Shown piece by piece: positions 25,858-33,270 of a DNA stretch of 64,000 nucleotides (position 1 is the first letter of the stretch; each line of letters begins with the position of its first letter). This DNA is from Spongiibacteraceae bacterium (GTDB taxonomy: Bacteria; Pseudomonadota; Gammaproteobacteria; Pseudomonadales; Dasaniaceae), in assembly GCA_028280715.1 (NCBI GenBank), contig JANQLG010000047.1, positions 38,391 to 102,390 of the forward strand, given 5' to 3'. The position numbers and the translations under genes were made by a program. The notes under the pieces are model-generated. The model worked only from the letters and a program-made list of their open reading frames with translations. It made no database searches and was not told the DNA's origin.

Positions 25858-26292
25858 TTAATTAATTCGAAGTTGGTTTCGAAGATAAAGGAACAACTCT
25901 TTACCGATATTAGCGTTTTCGATGATCAAATTTCTCAACGAATGCTTTTTCCTGAGCTGTTCATAATCGGGTATCAGTTGATTTTTTTCGTTGTCATCCA
26001 GCATTTTAAATGCCATTGACCAACCTAAAAATGCTCGCTTATCAATATTCCCTTCATAAAAAACATCAACCGATGTATGCCGTTGGTCTTCTCTAATGGT
26101 TTGGTATAGCTCCTTTACAGTCACCTCACTGCCTTCTAATAATTGTATGAAATCCCTGTTCTCATTTTCATAGATCAGCATACCGGTGATATTGAGCGCT
26201 TTATTTTTTAATCTCGCTTCTTCGAGCAGCTCGATAAGTTCTGCATGGGATAATTCACTAGATGAGACGCTGGTATAAAGTAACTCATACAT
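25858..26292 (-). CDS. BLUF-domain blue-light photoreceptor
   Basis: FAD-binding blue-light sensor of 144 residues, BLUF domain only with a short helical tail. The flavin-site residues are all present: Tyr6 (ELLYTS), Asn30 (LKNKALNITG), Gln50 (FIQLLEG), and Trp91/Met93 (LGWSMAF). Stand-alone BLUF proteins act by binding partners such as receivers or EAL proteins. It is the nearest upstream neighbour of the kinase/receiver/GGDEF-EAL operon, about 165 bases away on the same strand, so a light input to that pathway is a reasonable inference. Confidence 0.95.
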   Translation of the reverse strand: MYELLYTSVSSSELSHAELIELLEEARLKNKALNITGMLIYENENRDFIQLLEGSEVTVKELYQTIREDQRHTSVDVFYEGNIDKRAFLGWSMAFKMLDDNEKNQLIPDYEQLRKKHSLRNLIIENANIGKELFLYLRNQLRIN

Positions 26293-26553
26293 GTAGACCT
26301 CCCTGTTGTCTTAAATTCATCCTGTTAATAACTGAGTGCGAGTTATACTTATTAATAGATAAAAACTTAATAGTAGTAGTTTTATCAATAGTGTGGTTAA
26401 AAATCCTTTAAATCCAATCTTGCCGAGCAGTATGAACTCATCGATCAGAGATATAGAAATGACTAATACTAAAAAACGATTAAATAATTTATGATATATA
26501 ACTAAAATAAAAATACATAAAGGTTAACGGATGCATTGTTACGAGGTGAGTAT

Positions 26554-27381
26554 TTGAAACGATTAATACTGCTTTTGTATCTTGTATCAGTTGCCAGCTT
26601 TGGTCAGGAATCTGAACAGCAACAGCCAGAGGATAAAATTCTGGTTTATACCCCATTGCCAGCAGACATTGCCCGTCAATCGATAAAACCATTTTCTGAC
26701 TATCTTCAGCGTGAGTTGGGCCTTGAAACAGTGATTCCACGTGGTGAGTGTGATGCCTATGAGAAATTTGAGGCAGCATCTGAAGCATTGGTTTTGCCAG
26801 TAGTTCCATTGTGGAAAATGCTGACAGAAAAAGGATATACACGATTGGTAGAAACCGGTAAACCATTCGAGTTGTTGGGTATTAGTAAGCAAATAATTAC
26901 AGCATTAGAAGATTTTAAGGGTAAGCGTGTCGCTGTTGATCATAATTATTTACATCTACATCGAGCTATTGTTGAGGGCGATACACAGGGTATCTGGTCT
27001 ACGATAGAAATTATCGATGCTACACCTCCTAATTTTAGTCATGTTCGTGTTTTGAAGGGGGAGGCAGATTATGGCTTAATCAGTGCGCCAGTGTGGAGTT
27101 TAACGACATCTGCCATTAAAGAAAGAATGCATACCATTCAAATTTTTTCACAAACCCCCAAGGGTTTAATCATGGCGCATCCACAGCTTAGCGAAGAACG
27201 TAAGCAACGCTATCAAAGGGCATTAATGACAATGGACCAAAATCCTGAGGTTAAACAGTGGTTGGATAAATTAACTGTTGAACGATATGTTGCTCCCAAA
27301 TCTGAAACGGCAGCATTTGTTGAACGACTTCCCTCTACGATACCTTTTGAAAACTGTTGGGGAAATAACCTGTCTGAGTAA
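26554..27381 (+). CDS. PhnD-like periplasmic binding protein, copy 1
   Basis: Periplasmic solute-binding protein of the phosphate/phosphonate (PhnD) type. A TTG start with GAGGTG upstream gives the signal peptide MKRLILLLYLVSVASFG. The fold begins DKILVYTPLPADIARQSIKPF, where PhnD proteins have the Tyr/Thr-Pro ligand loop, continues with LEDFKGKRVAVD at the hinge, and has ADYGLISAPVWSL. About 275 residues, no lipobox. An earlier TTG is in frame. No ABC permease or ATPase is adjacent, so it may sense rather than import. It is about 60% similar by eye to the next gene and divergent from the BLUF gene. Confidence 0.85.
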   Translation: MKRLILLLYLVSVASFGQESEQQQPEDKILVYTPLPADIARQSIKPFSDYLQRELGLETVIPRGECDAYEKFEAASEALVLPVVPLWKMLTEKGYTRLVETGKPFELLGISKQIITALEDFKGKRVAVDHNYLHLHRAIVEGDTQGIWSTIEIIDATPPNFSHVRVLKGEADYGLISAPVWSLTTSAIKERMHTIQIFSQTPKGLIMAHPQLSEERKQRYQRALMTMDQNPEVKQWLDKLTVERYVAPKSETAAFVERLPSTIPFENCWGNNLSE

Positions 27382-27407
27382 AAATATAAGGAAGAGGTTG
27401 CAAACAT

Positions 27408-28322
27408 TTGTATAGCGATTTTCTTTACGCAAGAGGTGAAAGCCTGAACAAATTAACGGTCTTTTTATTTTTATATCTTCTATCCGCTGTTTGTTATAGT
27501 GAAGAAGTTGTTAATCAGCAGCAAGCACAGCAACCAGAGGATAAAATACTGGTATATACCCCCCTGCCAGTAAACATAACCCGCCAGTTGATTAAACCGC
27601 TATCTATTTATCTCAAACAGGAATTAGGTCTTGAGACAGTAATTCCCATTGGTGAATGCGATGCATATGAAAAATTTGAAGCGGGGGATCACGCCCTGAT
27701 TATGCCGATTTTCCCATTGTGGCGATTATTGGCAGAGCGTGGTTACACCCCGTTGGTAGAAACCAGTGTGGTATCTGAGGTTGTTGGTATTAGCAAACAA
27801 GAGATTTCAGGGTTGGAGGATTTTAAGGATAAGCGTGTTGCAGTTGATCTTAACTATAAGGAATTACACCAATTTATGGTTGAAGATAATGCTCCCGGTA
27901 TTTGGTCAACGATGAACATTGTTGATAGCCCACCGCCCGATTACAGTCATATTCGTATTTTAAATGGTGAAGCAGAGTATGGTTTGATCGGTACTGTGGT
28001 GTGGGGTTTAACGTCCCCTGCCATTAAAGATCGGATGCACAGTTTTACATTTTCTTCGCATATACCGAAATCCATGATTCTGGTACACCCACAATTAAGT
28101 CAAGAGCGAAAACAGCGCTATCAACAAACACTGACAGCCATGCATGCAAATCCGGATGTAAAACAATGGCTGAATAGATTAACCTTTGGACAATATATTG
28201 TGGCGAATGAACGAACTAAAGCTATTATCCGACGAATTCCTCCCAATGAACTCTTTAGGGATTGTTGGGGAAATAAACCATCTGAACAACAGGCGGCACT
28301 AACTATAACTAAAGAGAAGTGA
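27408..28322 (+). CDS. PhnD-like periplasmic binding protein, copy 2
   Basis: Tandem paralogue of the preceding gene; the shared landmarks are DKILVYTPLPVNITRQ, GECDAYEKFE, LEDFKDKRVAVD, AEYGLIGTVVWGL and QERKQRYQQTLTAMHANPDVKQW. The TTG used here follows GGAAGAGG, but by alignment with copy 1 the signal peptide could start at a CTG at 27444 (MNKLTVFLFLYLLSAVCYS). The C-terminus is about 10 residues longer than copy 1. It starts 26 bases after copy 1, so they are co-transcribed. The ligand-loop residues differ between copies (ADIARQS versus VNITRQL). Confidence 0.85.
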   Translation: MYSDFLYARGESLNKLTVFLFLYLLSAVCYSEEVVNQQQAQQPEDKILVYTPLPVNITRQLIKPLSIYLKQELGLETVIPIGECDAYEKFEAGDHALIMPIFPLWRLLAERGYTPLVETSVVSEVVGISKQEISGLEDFKDKRVAVDLNYKELHQFMVEDNAPGIWSTMNIVDSPPPDYSHIRILNGEAEYGLIGTVVWGLTSPAIKDRMHSFTFSSHIPKSMILVHPQLSQERKQRYQQTLTAMHANPDVKQWLNRLTFGQYIVANERTKAIIRRIPPNELFRDCWGNKPSEQQAALTITKEK

Positions 28323-28378
28323 TCTCTATCTGATGAAAAACAGGTTAAAAAAATAATATTATCGTTCCTTTTGGCCTT

Positions 28379-28693
28379 GTGTTAATTTTGGTTTCAACTG
28401 CCTTAGATATTAACAATACGTTCATGCTACTACCTGATGAAAAGATCAATATTAAACGCGCCTTGCGGGTTTTCTATCATATTCATCAACATGGTCAATT
28501 GTTGGAAGGCAAGCATTTTCTTAATGGACTAAGTGCCAGCTCAGATCATGATGGCTATACCATCGTATTAAGTAATGCGGAGGTAGAGTTGACCATTTTT
28601 TTCCACAATAAATATGAATTAAAGAGCCGAAACTCATTGGCTCTGCAGGGATTTCTGGAGCAACTTAGAATTCTGGATCAAGTAAAACACTGA
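28379..28693 (+). CDS. Hypothetical small protein with apparent frameshift at its start
   Basis: The open frame begins at a GTG without ribosome site and encodes about 104 residues with FFHNKYELKSRNSLAL and GFLEQLRILDQ; no family recognised. Upstream, an ATG at 28333 starts MKNRLKK and then hits a stop at a run of seven A (28347-28353). If one A were absent, the two frames would join into a signal-anchor (MKNRLKNNIIVPFGLVLILV) followed by this protein. So the gene is either frameshifted, slippage-regulated, or affected by a sequencing error. It follows the PhnD pair by about 10 bases (from the 28333 ATG) and may share its transcript. Confidence 0.55.
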   Translation: MLILVSTALDINNTFMLLPDEKINIKRALRVFYHIHQHGQLLEGKHFLNGLSASSDHDGYTIVLSNAEVELTIFFHNKYELKSRNSLALQGFLEQLRILDQVKH

Positions 28694-28723
28694 ATAACTT
28701 ACCATTTGGATTAGGAGAAAATC

Positions 28724-29278
28724 ATGACTTGTAAACGGGTAGCTTTCATCATTGCAATTTTTATTGCGATAACAAACTCAGCTTTCGCCGAGACGGATAA
28801 AACCGCTTGTGCCAGTTGGTTAAACCACAAAGTGACGCAACTACACAGTCCTAACACGATTGATTTGTGTGAAGTCAGTGCGGGCAAGCCGCTGTTAATT
28901 GTTAACACTGCCAGCCATTGTGGTTATACGGGGCAATTTCGTACGTTGGAGCAACTGCATCAAAAATATAAGGATCAGGATTTAGTGGTTATTGGTTTTC
29001 CTTCTAATGATTTTAATCAAGAAGCAGATGACAGCGCTGAAACAGCGGCTGTGTGTTATGAAAATTATGGTGTCAGCTTTTTAATGACTGAAAAACAGGT
29101 GGTTAAAGGCGAAAACCCGCATCCCGTTTTTCAGCATCTTGGACAGGAGCAGGGACAACCTAACTGGAATTTCAATAAATACATCGTTAACCGCCAGGGT
29201 GAGGTGGTGAAAAAGTTGGGTTCTAAAGCTGAGCCGATGTCGAAACTAATGCAGCAAGAGATCGAATCCGTACTGTAA
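28724..29278 (+). CDS. Glutathione peroxidase-like protein, exported
   Basis: Thiol peroxidase of the GPx family. A signal peptide (about 1-22, ending NSAFA) precedes the fold, so it acts in the periplasm, which is uncommon for the family. The active-site motif is NTASHCGYTGQF with a Cys at the selenocysteine position. The Trp motif WNFNKYIVN is present, and GFPSNDFNQEADD gives the Gln region. Extra Cys residues near the N-terminus (KTACASW, DLCEVS) are not typical and may form a disulfide. AGGAGAAAATC precedes the ATG. Confidence 0.92.
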   Translation: MTCKRVAFIIAIFIAITNSAFAETDKTACASWLNHKVTQLHSPNTIDLCEVSAGKPLLIVNTASHCGYTGQFRTLEQLHQKYKDQDLVVIGFPSNDFNQEADDSAETAAVCYENYGVSFLMTEKQVVKGENPHPVFQHLGQEQGQPNWNFNKYIVNRQGEVVKKLGSKAEPMSKLMQQEIESVL

Positions 29279-29300
29279 ACGCCAATTAATGGAGCGGCTT

Positions 29301-30173
29301 ATGTCATCGGGAACCGTATTAATAACAGGCACCTCAACGGGGATTGGTGAAGCTTGTGTTGCCAGGTTGGCCAGGGCTGGCTGGAAAATTTATGCGGGGG
29401 TTCGCAAAGCCGAAGATGGTGAGCGAATTAAAGAAACCATAAAAGGTGATATCACCCCTGTGATATTGGATGTCACTTTACAGGAGCAGCGAGCAGCTGT
29501 TCTCCAGCAAATTGAACGTGAAACCGGTGTATTAAATGGCCTGGTTAATAATGCCGGCATTGCTGTTGGTGGGCCGGTGGAAGTGTTGAAGGAGGAAGAT
29601 TGGCGCTGGCAGTTTGATGTAAATTTTTTCAGCTTGGTGTCTCTCACTCGTGAGGCTATGCCGCTAATGGATAAAGGCGATGGGCATTTTGTACACATCG
29701 GTTCAATTGCAGGCCGCTTGGGCTCTGCGGGTTTAGGACCTTACTCCGCCAGTAAGCATGCTATGGAGGGGTTTAACTGGGCGCTGAGGGGTGAGTTGTC
29801 CCGCAACACCACAATGCATAGTTCTTTAATTGAGCCCGGTGAAATAAAAACCGCGATTTGGGATAAAGCTATTGATGCACTTAAAAGTATGGAAAAGAGA
29901 ATGGATGAGGCAGGTAAGAGGGAGCGCTATCAATTTATTCTCGATAGCTCTAAAGGCTTTATCAAAGGCGGTGCAACGCGTGGAATAGATCCTGACAATG
30001 TAGCTAAAGCGGTTGAGCACGCGCTGACATCTGATAAGCCAAAGGCGCGTTATCTGGTAGGGACAGATGCCAAAATAGCGGGTCATCTTGTTACTAAGTT
30101 GTCTGATCGAGTTAGAGAGAAGCTCTTAATATCGAATAATAAGCGTATGGAAGAGGAGGGCCGTAAGAACTAG
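29301..30173 (+). CDS. Short-chain dehydrogenase/reductase
   Basis: NAD(P)-dependent oxidoreductase of the classical SDR type. Cofactor motif VLITGTSTGIGEACV, the NNAG motif (LVNNAGIAVGG), and the catalytic YSASKHAMEGFNWAL with Tyr and Lys four apart, preceded by IGSIAGR. Arg18-like residues after the first helix suggest NADPH. About 290 residues, with a C-terminal region (LVGTDAKIAGHL) like sterol or retinol-type SDRs. GGAG lies six bases before this ATG, so an upstream ATG was not used. The substrate is unknown. It is 22 bases after the peroxidase stop. Confidence 0.92.
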   Translation: MSSGTVLITGTSTGIGEACVARLARAGWKIYAGVRKAEDGERIKETIKGDITPVILDVTLQEQRAAVLQQIERETGVLNGLVNNAGIAVGGPVEVLKEEDWRWQFDVNFFSLVSLTREAMPLMDKGDGHFVHIGSIAGRLGSAGLGPYSASKHAMEGFNWALRGELSRNTTMHSSLIEPGEIKTAIWDKAIDALKSMEKRMDEAGKRERYQFILDSSKGFIKGGATRGIDPDNVAKAVEHALTSDKPKARYLVGTDAKIAGHLVTKLSDRVREKLLISNNKRMEEEGRKN

Positions 30174-30378
30174 TGATTATATAGGTATAGTGTTGAGGAC
30201 TGGTTCGTGTCTAATAACAAGATAGCAGCATTCTTTGTCGAGATTATTTACAAAACGCTTCTGTTATTAAAATATTTATAATTTATCTATTTGATTTTTA
30301 AAGAAAAATTAGAGTTGGCCTGCAGCTTGCTTTAATGGTGAAAGAATCTGGATAAATGTAAAATTAAGGAACTAAACC

Positions 30379-31071
30379 ATGACCTTGGGATTTGCAAAAA
30401 AACTATTATCAATTGGCGCACTAGCCGTTTTATCAGCACAAAGCTCCGCGAGTTTAATTTTAGAAACTTATGGTTCTGGCGTTGCTACTCCAACAACGTT
30501 AGGTGGCTATGAAATGACCGATTTTGATTTTATCAACACTGGGCTAGGCAGTTCAGTTTCATCGGTTGCTTCTCCTATCGATGGCGACATCACCTTTCAA
30601 AACTACTACGGCAACGATTTAGGTATGACAATTCGCGCTGATAGCGATGTCGATTGGTGGAATCGCAGTACAGATGAAGACCCTTATAATATTTATACAA
30701 CAGGGGTTAACTGGATTGAGTTGATTCTTCCTGAAAATACCAGAGCTTTTTCTTTTAATGTCGGTGCTGACTTACGCTCTCGCTCAAATAATGCTTGGTT
30801 AAAGGCCTATGAAGACTCTAATTTGGCTATTGGCAAAACCTGGTTTAATGTGAGCCAAAATAATACACCAGGGTTTGGTATATATACCGATAATTCAGAT
30901 GGTTCTTGCTCATCTATCTCTTCGGTAATAATCGATCCAGAGTTCTGGGGAGTAGGCAATTTCTCCATTAACCAAGATGCTTGTACAACCTCTGTACCAG
31001 AGCCCTCTTCTGTTGGTTTGCTTGGCATTGGATTACTAGGTCTGGGTATTATGCGCAGACGCTTAGCGTAA
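30379..31071 (+). CDS. PEP-CTERM sorting domain protein
   Basis: Exported protein with an N-terminal signal peptide (residues 1-25, ending SAQSSA) and a C-terminal PEP-CTERM sorting signal: VPEPSS, a hydrophobic helix VGLLGIGLLGLGIM, then RRR. Such proteins are cut and released or anchored by exosortase EpsH/XrtA. The middle (about 26-200) is a beta-rich domain with ADSDVDWWNRSTDEDP and is not assignable. No exosortase gene is in this window. A strong terminator follows. AGGAAC precedes the ATG. Confidence 0.9.
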   Translation: MTLGFAKKLLSIGALAVLSAQSSASLILETYGSGVATPTTLGGYEMTDFDFINTGLGSSVSSVASPIDGDITFQNYYGNDLGMTIRADSDVDWWNRSTDEDPYNIYTTGVNWIELILPENTRAFSFNVGADLRSRSNNAWLKAYEDSNLAIGKTWFNVSQNNTPGFGIYTDNSDGSCSSISSVIIDPEFWGVGNFSINQDACTTSVPEPSSVGLLGIGLLGLGIMRRRLA

Positions 31072-31086
31072 TCATCTTAAACTTAA

Positions 31087-31122
31087 AAAAGGCGATATCG
31101 TATACGCGATATCGCCTTTTTT
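31087..31122 (+). terminator. Terminator after the PEP-CTERM gene
   Basis: GGCGATATCG and CGATATCGCC form a 10-bp stem with a short TATACG-type loop, flanked by A6 and T6 runs. It ends the PEP-CTERM transcript and could also work in the other direction, because the A run gives a T run on the minus strand. Confidence 0.92.
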
Positions 31123-31185
31123 ATGTCTGTACAAAAAGTGGTTTTTTGATTGTGGGACGACAATAACAGCAAGTTTTAGTGATAG

Positions 31186-32139
31186 TTAATACAAACTCAC
31201 CCACCTGGCTGCACGCCCCCTGCCTGTTGAATTAACACTACCCTGCTGCTGCAGTTGTCTTAATGTGACTCGAATAGTCTCGCTGCTGATTGAAGGTAAT
31301 GCCTGACAAATTTCACTAAAGCGAAAGGGTTGTTTTTGTTGTTGTACATAACGTTTGATCAGCGCTTTTTTCTCTCCACGACCGGGTTTGATGGCAGCAT
31401 GTTCGATTTGTCGAAAATAACGTTGGTAAAGCCGATTGATGATGACCCACCAGTAACTTAGCCATGGTGAGACGTTATCTGGATCTTCTATTGAGACCTG
31501 AAAAAGTGCCCGATAGAAGGCCTTATTGGTAGCAGCAATTTCAGTTTCCAGATCAACATAGCGTATTACCCCATGTCCATTGTTCGAAAATAGATATCTG
31601 GCGAGTAATAGACACACTCGTCGATTGCCGTCATAGAAGGGAAAGATTCTTAACACATCGGCTAGCAATAGCGGGATATACAATAAAGGGTCATAGTCCT
31701 GCGCCTTTGCTTCGTGCAATTTGCCAAATAACGCCCCAATTTCATCAGTGATCTGTTGTCCGCTATTGTTGATATGTAACACTTGGCCCTTTACATCACG
31801 TCGGCTCTTCTTTAAACGAACAGTTCGCCACTGGCCTCCCTTGGGGTTTAGATGGGCGTGCATTTCCTGAAGGTGATTAGGCTGTATCTGCTTGGTTTTA
31901 AGCTGAGATTGATAACGAATGCCGGATTGATAATCAAAGACAACTGAAAACTCTGGTGGCGTGGCCATTATCGATGATGCCGAATCGACCGATGCTTTTT
32001 TCAATGCCGATAGTAAATCAGCTGAGGGAGCTTTGTTGCCATCAAAAAAGCCTTGTTGATATTTTATCTCCGCAAATAACTGAAGAGACTTGGCTGGTAG
32101 GGAAGTGTTGAGCTTATCAATAATCCGGTATTTAAGCAT
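31186..32139 (-). CDS. Fic-domain protein with degenerate active site
   Basis: Fic/DOC family protein of 317 residues. The Fic core is recognisable (DVLRIFPFYDGNRRVCLLLARYLF region, residues about 165-190), but where the motif HPFxxGNGR is expected the sequence reads IFPFYDGNRRV: the catalytic His is Phe and the second Gly is Arg. AMPylation activity would probably be lost. The C-terminus (about 255-317) looks like a winged helix (PFRFSEICQAL, SETIRVTLRQLQQQGSV), so it may act as a DNA-binding regulator. The frame is intact. No toxin-antitoxin partner is adjacent. Confidence 0.85.
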   Translation of the reverse strand: MLKYRIIDKLNTSLPAKSLQLFAEIKYQQGFFDGNKAPSADLLSALKKASVDSASSIMATPPEFSVVFDYQSGIRYQSQLKTKQIQPNHLQEMHAHLNPKGGQWRTVRLKKSRRDVKGQVLHINNSGQQITDEIGALFGKLHEAKAQDYDPLLYIPLLLADVLRIFPFYDGNRRVCLLLARYLFSNNGHGVIRYVDLETEIAATNKAFYRALFQVSIEDPDNVSPWLSYWWVIINRLYQRYFRQIEHAAIKPGRGEKKALIKRYVQQQKQPFRFSEICQALPSISSETIRVTLRQLQQQGSVNSTGRGRAARWVSLY

Positions 32140-32269
32140 ATTGGGGTATTAAAGTTTATTAATACCCTAAAAATAGTTCATTAAGTGATTTGAAGCTACG
32201 AATATTTTAAGTAATAAAAGGGTGTGAGCCAGAAAATTAATAATAAGGGTATTATTTTAATTTAATGCC

Positions 32270-33127
32270 TTAATTATCGGTCAGCTGTCTGAGAGACTGC
32301 AACCCGCGGTGTATTTTCTGCAGGTGTAAGCCAATGCCAGGCCCTTTGACCTTGGATACACCAACGGCAAGAATATCGATGACCGTCATATGTGCCATAC
32401 GTGATGGCAATGGCGTGTACTTTTCAATATCTTCGGCTACATCTATTGGCAGGGCGATATCACAAGCCTGGCTAACCGGTGTATTGCTGGGAGCGAGGCC
32501 GATGAGTGTGGCGCCGGCCTCTTTGACTAATGCCATGGCATCGATTAGTGCTTGAGTTCGACCCGATTGGGAGATTGCTACCACCACATCACCCGGCGAC
32601 AGCGACATTGCGGACATAGCCTGAATATGTGGATCTGAATAGGCGGCAGAGGGAATTTGCAGGCGAAAGAATTTGTGCTGGGCATCGGTGGCAACTGGGC
32701 TGGAGGCTCCAAATCCGTAGAACTCAACACGACGGGCCTTTTGTAGGGCATCAACAGCTGCTTCAATAGCTCTGATATCCAGGCTGTCGCGAACCTTATT
32801 GAGCGTGTTCATTGCCGAGTCGAAAACCTTGATGGTGTACTCTCGGGCGGAGTCGTGCTCCTCCAAATTAAACTCTTCATAAGAGGGGGTGTTGGCAACA
32901 TGTTGCGCCAACTGTAACTTAAATTCCTGAAAGCCGTCGCAACCCACTGCGCGGCAAAAGCGCACAACCGTGGGCTCACTGACACCGGCCTGCTCAGCAA
33001 GATCGACAATACGCAAGTGAATTACCTTTTCTGGCTGTTCAAGAATGTAATTGGCCACTTTTAATTCAGATTTACGCAGCTCTGGCCTACGCAACTCAAT
33101 GGCATTAATGATATTCAGTGTTTCCAC
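32270..33127 (-). CDS. hexR: HexR-like RpiR family transcriptional regulator
   Basis: Sugar-responsive regulator. N-terminal RpiR helix-turn-helix (about 1-75) has LAEQAGVSEPTVVRFCRAVGC, identical in layout to HexR. A SIS domain (about 120-265) has FYGFGASSPVATDAQHK, then ISQSGRTQALIDAMALVK. HexR in Pseudomonas controls Entner-Doudoroff and glucose genes in response to KDPG. Here the neighbours are Fic and UvrD, so the regulon lies elsewhere. GTG start with GGGGAG about ten bases upstream. It is divergent from uvrD. Confidence 0.88.
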   Translation of the reverse strand: METLNIINAIELRRPELRKSELKVANYILEQPEKVIHLRIVDLAEQAGVSEPTVVRFCRAVGCDGFQEFKLQLAQHVANTPSYEEFNLEEHDSAREYTIKVFDSAMNTLNKVRDSLDIRAIEAAVDALQKARRVEFYGFGASSPVATDAQHKFFRLQIPSAAYSDPHIQAMSAMSLSPGDVVVAISQSGRTQALIDAMALVKEAGATLIGLAPSNTPVSQACDIALPIDVAEDIEKYTPLPSRMAHMTVIDILAVGVSKVKGPGIGLHLQKIHRGLQSLRQLTDN

Positions 33128-33270
33128 GATGGCTGACTCCCCTATGAACGCTCATTTTAATCGCATTTTTAATTCGGGTACTACTGGTGTGTTATGTAAG
33201 TTGTTTAAATGTTTGTTTCGGACAAAAGTTCCAATATTTTGAAGATGCATATCTGATAGAATTTCCGGCC

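Noticed and set aside
33187..33270. Longer UvrD start (28 extra residues)
   Set aside because: The internal ATG begins the conserved MDVSHIL sequence and the extra residues have low complexity and no family match.
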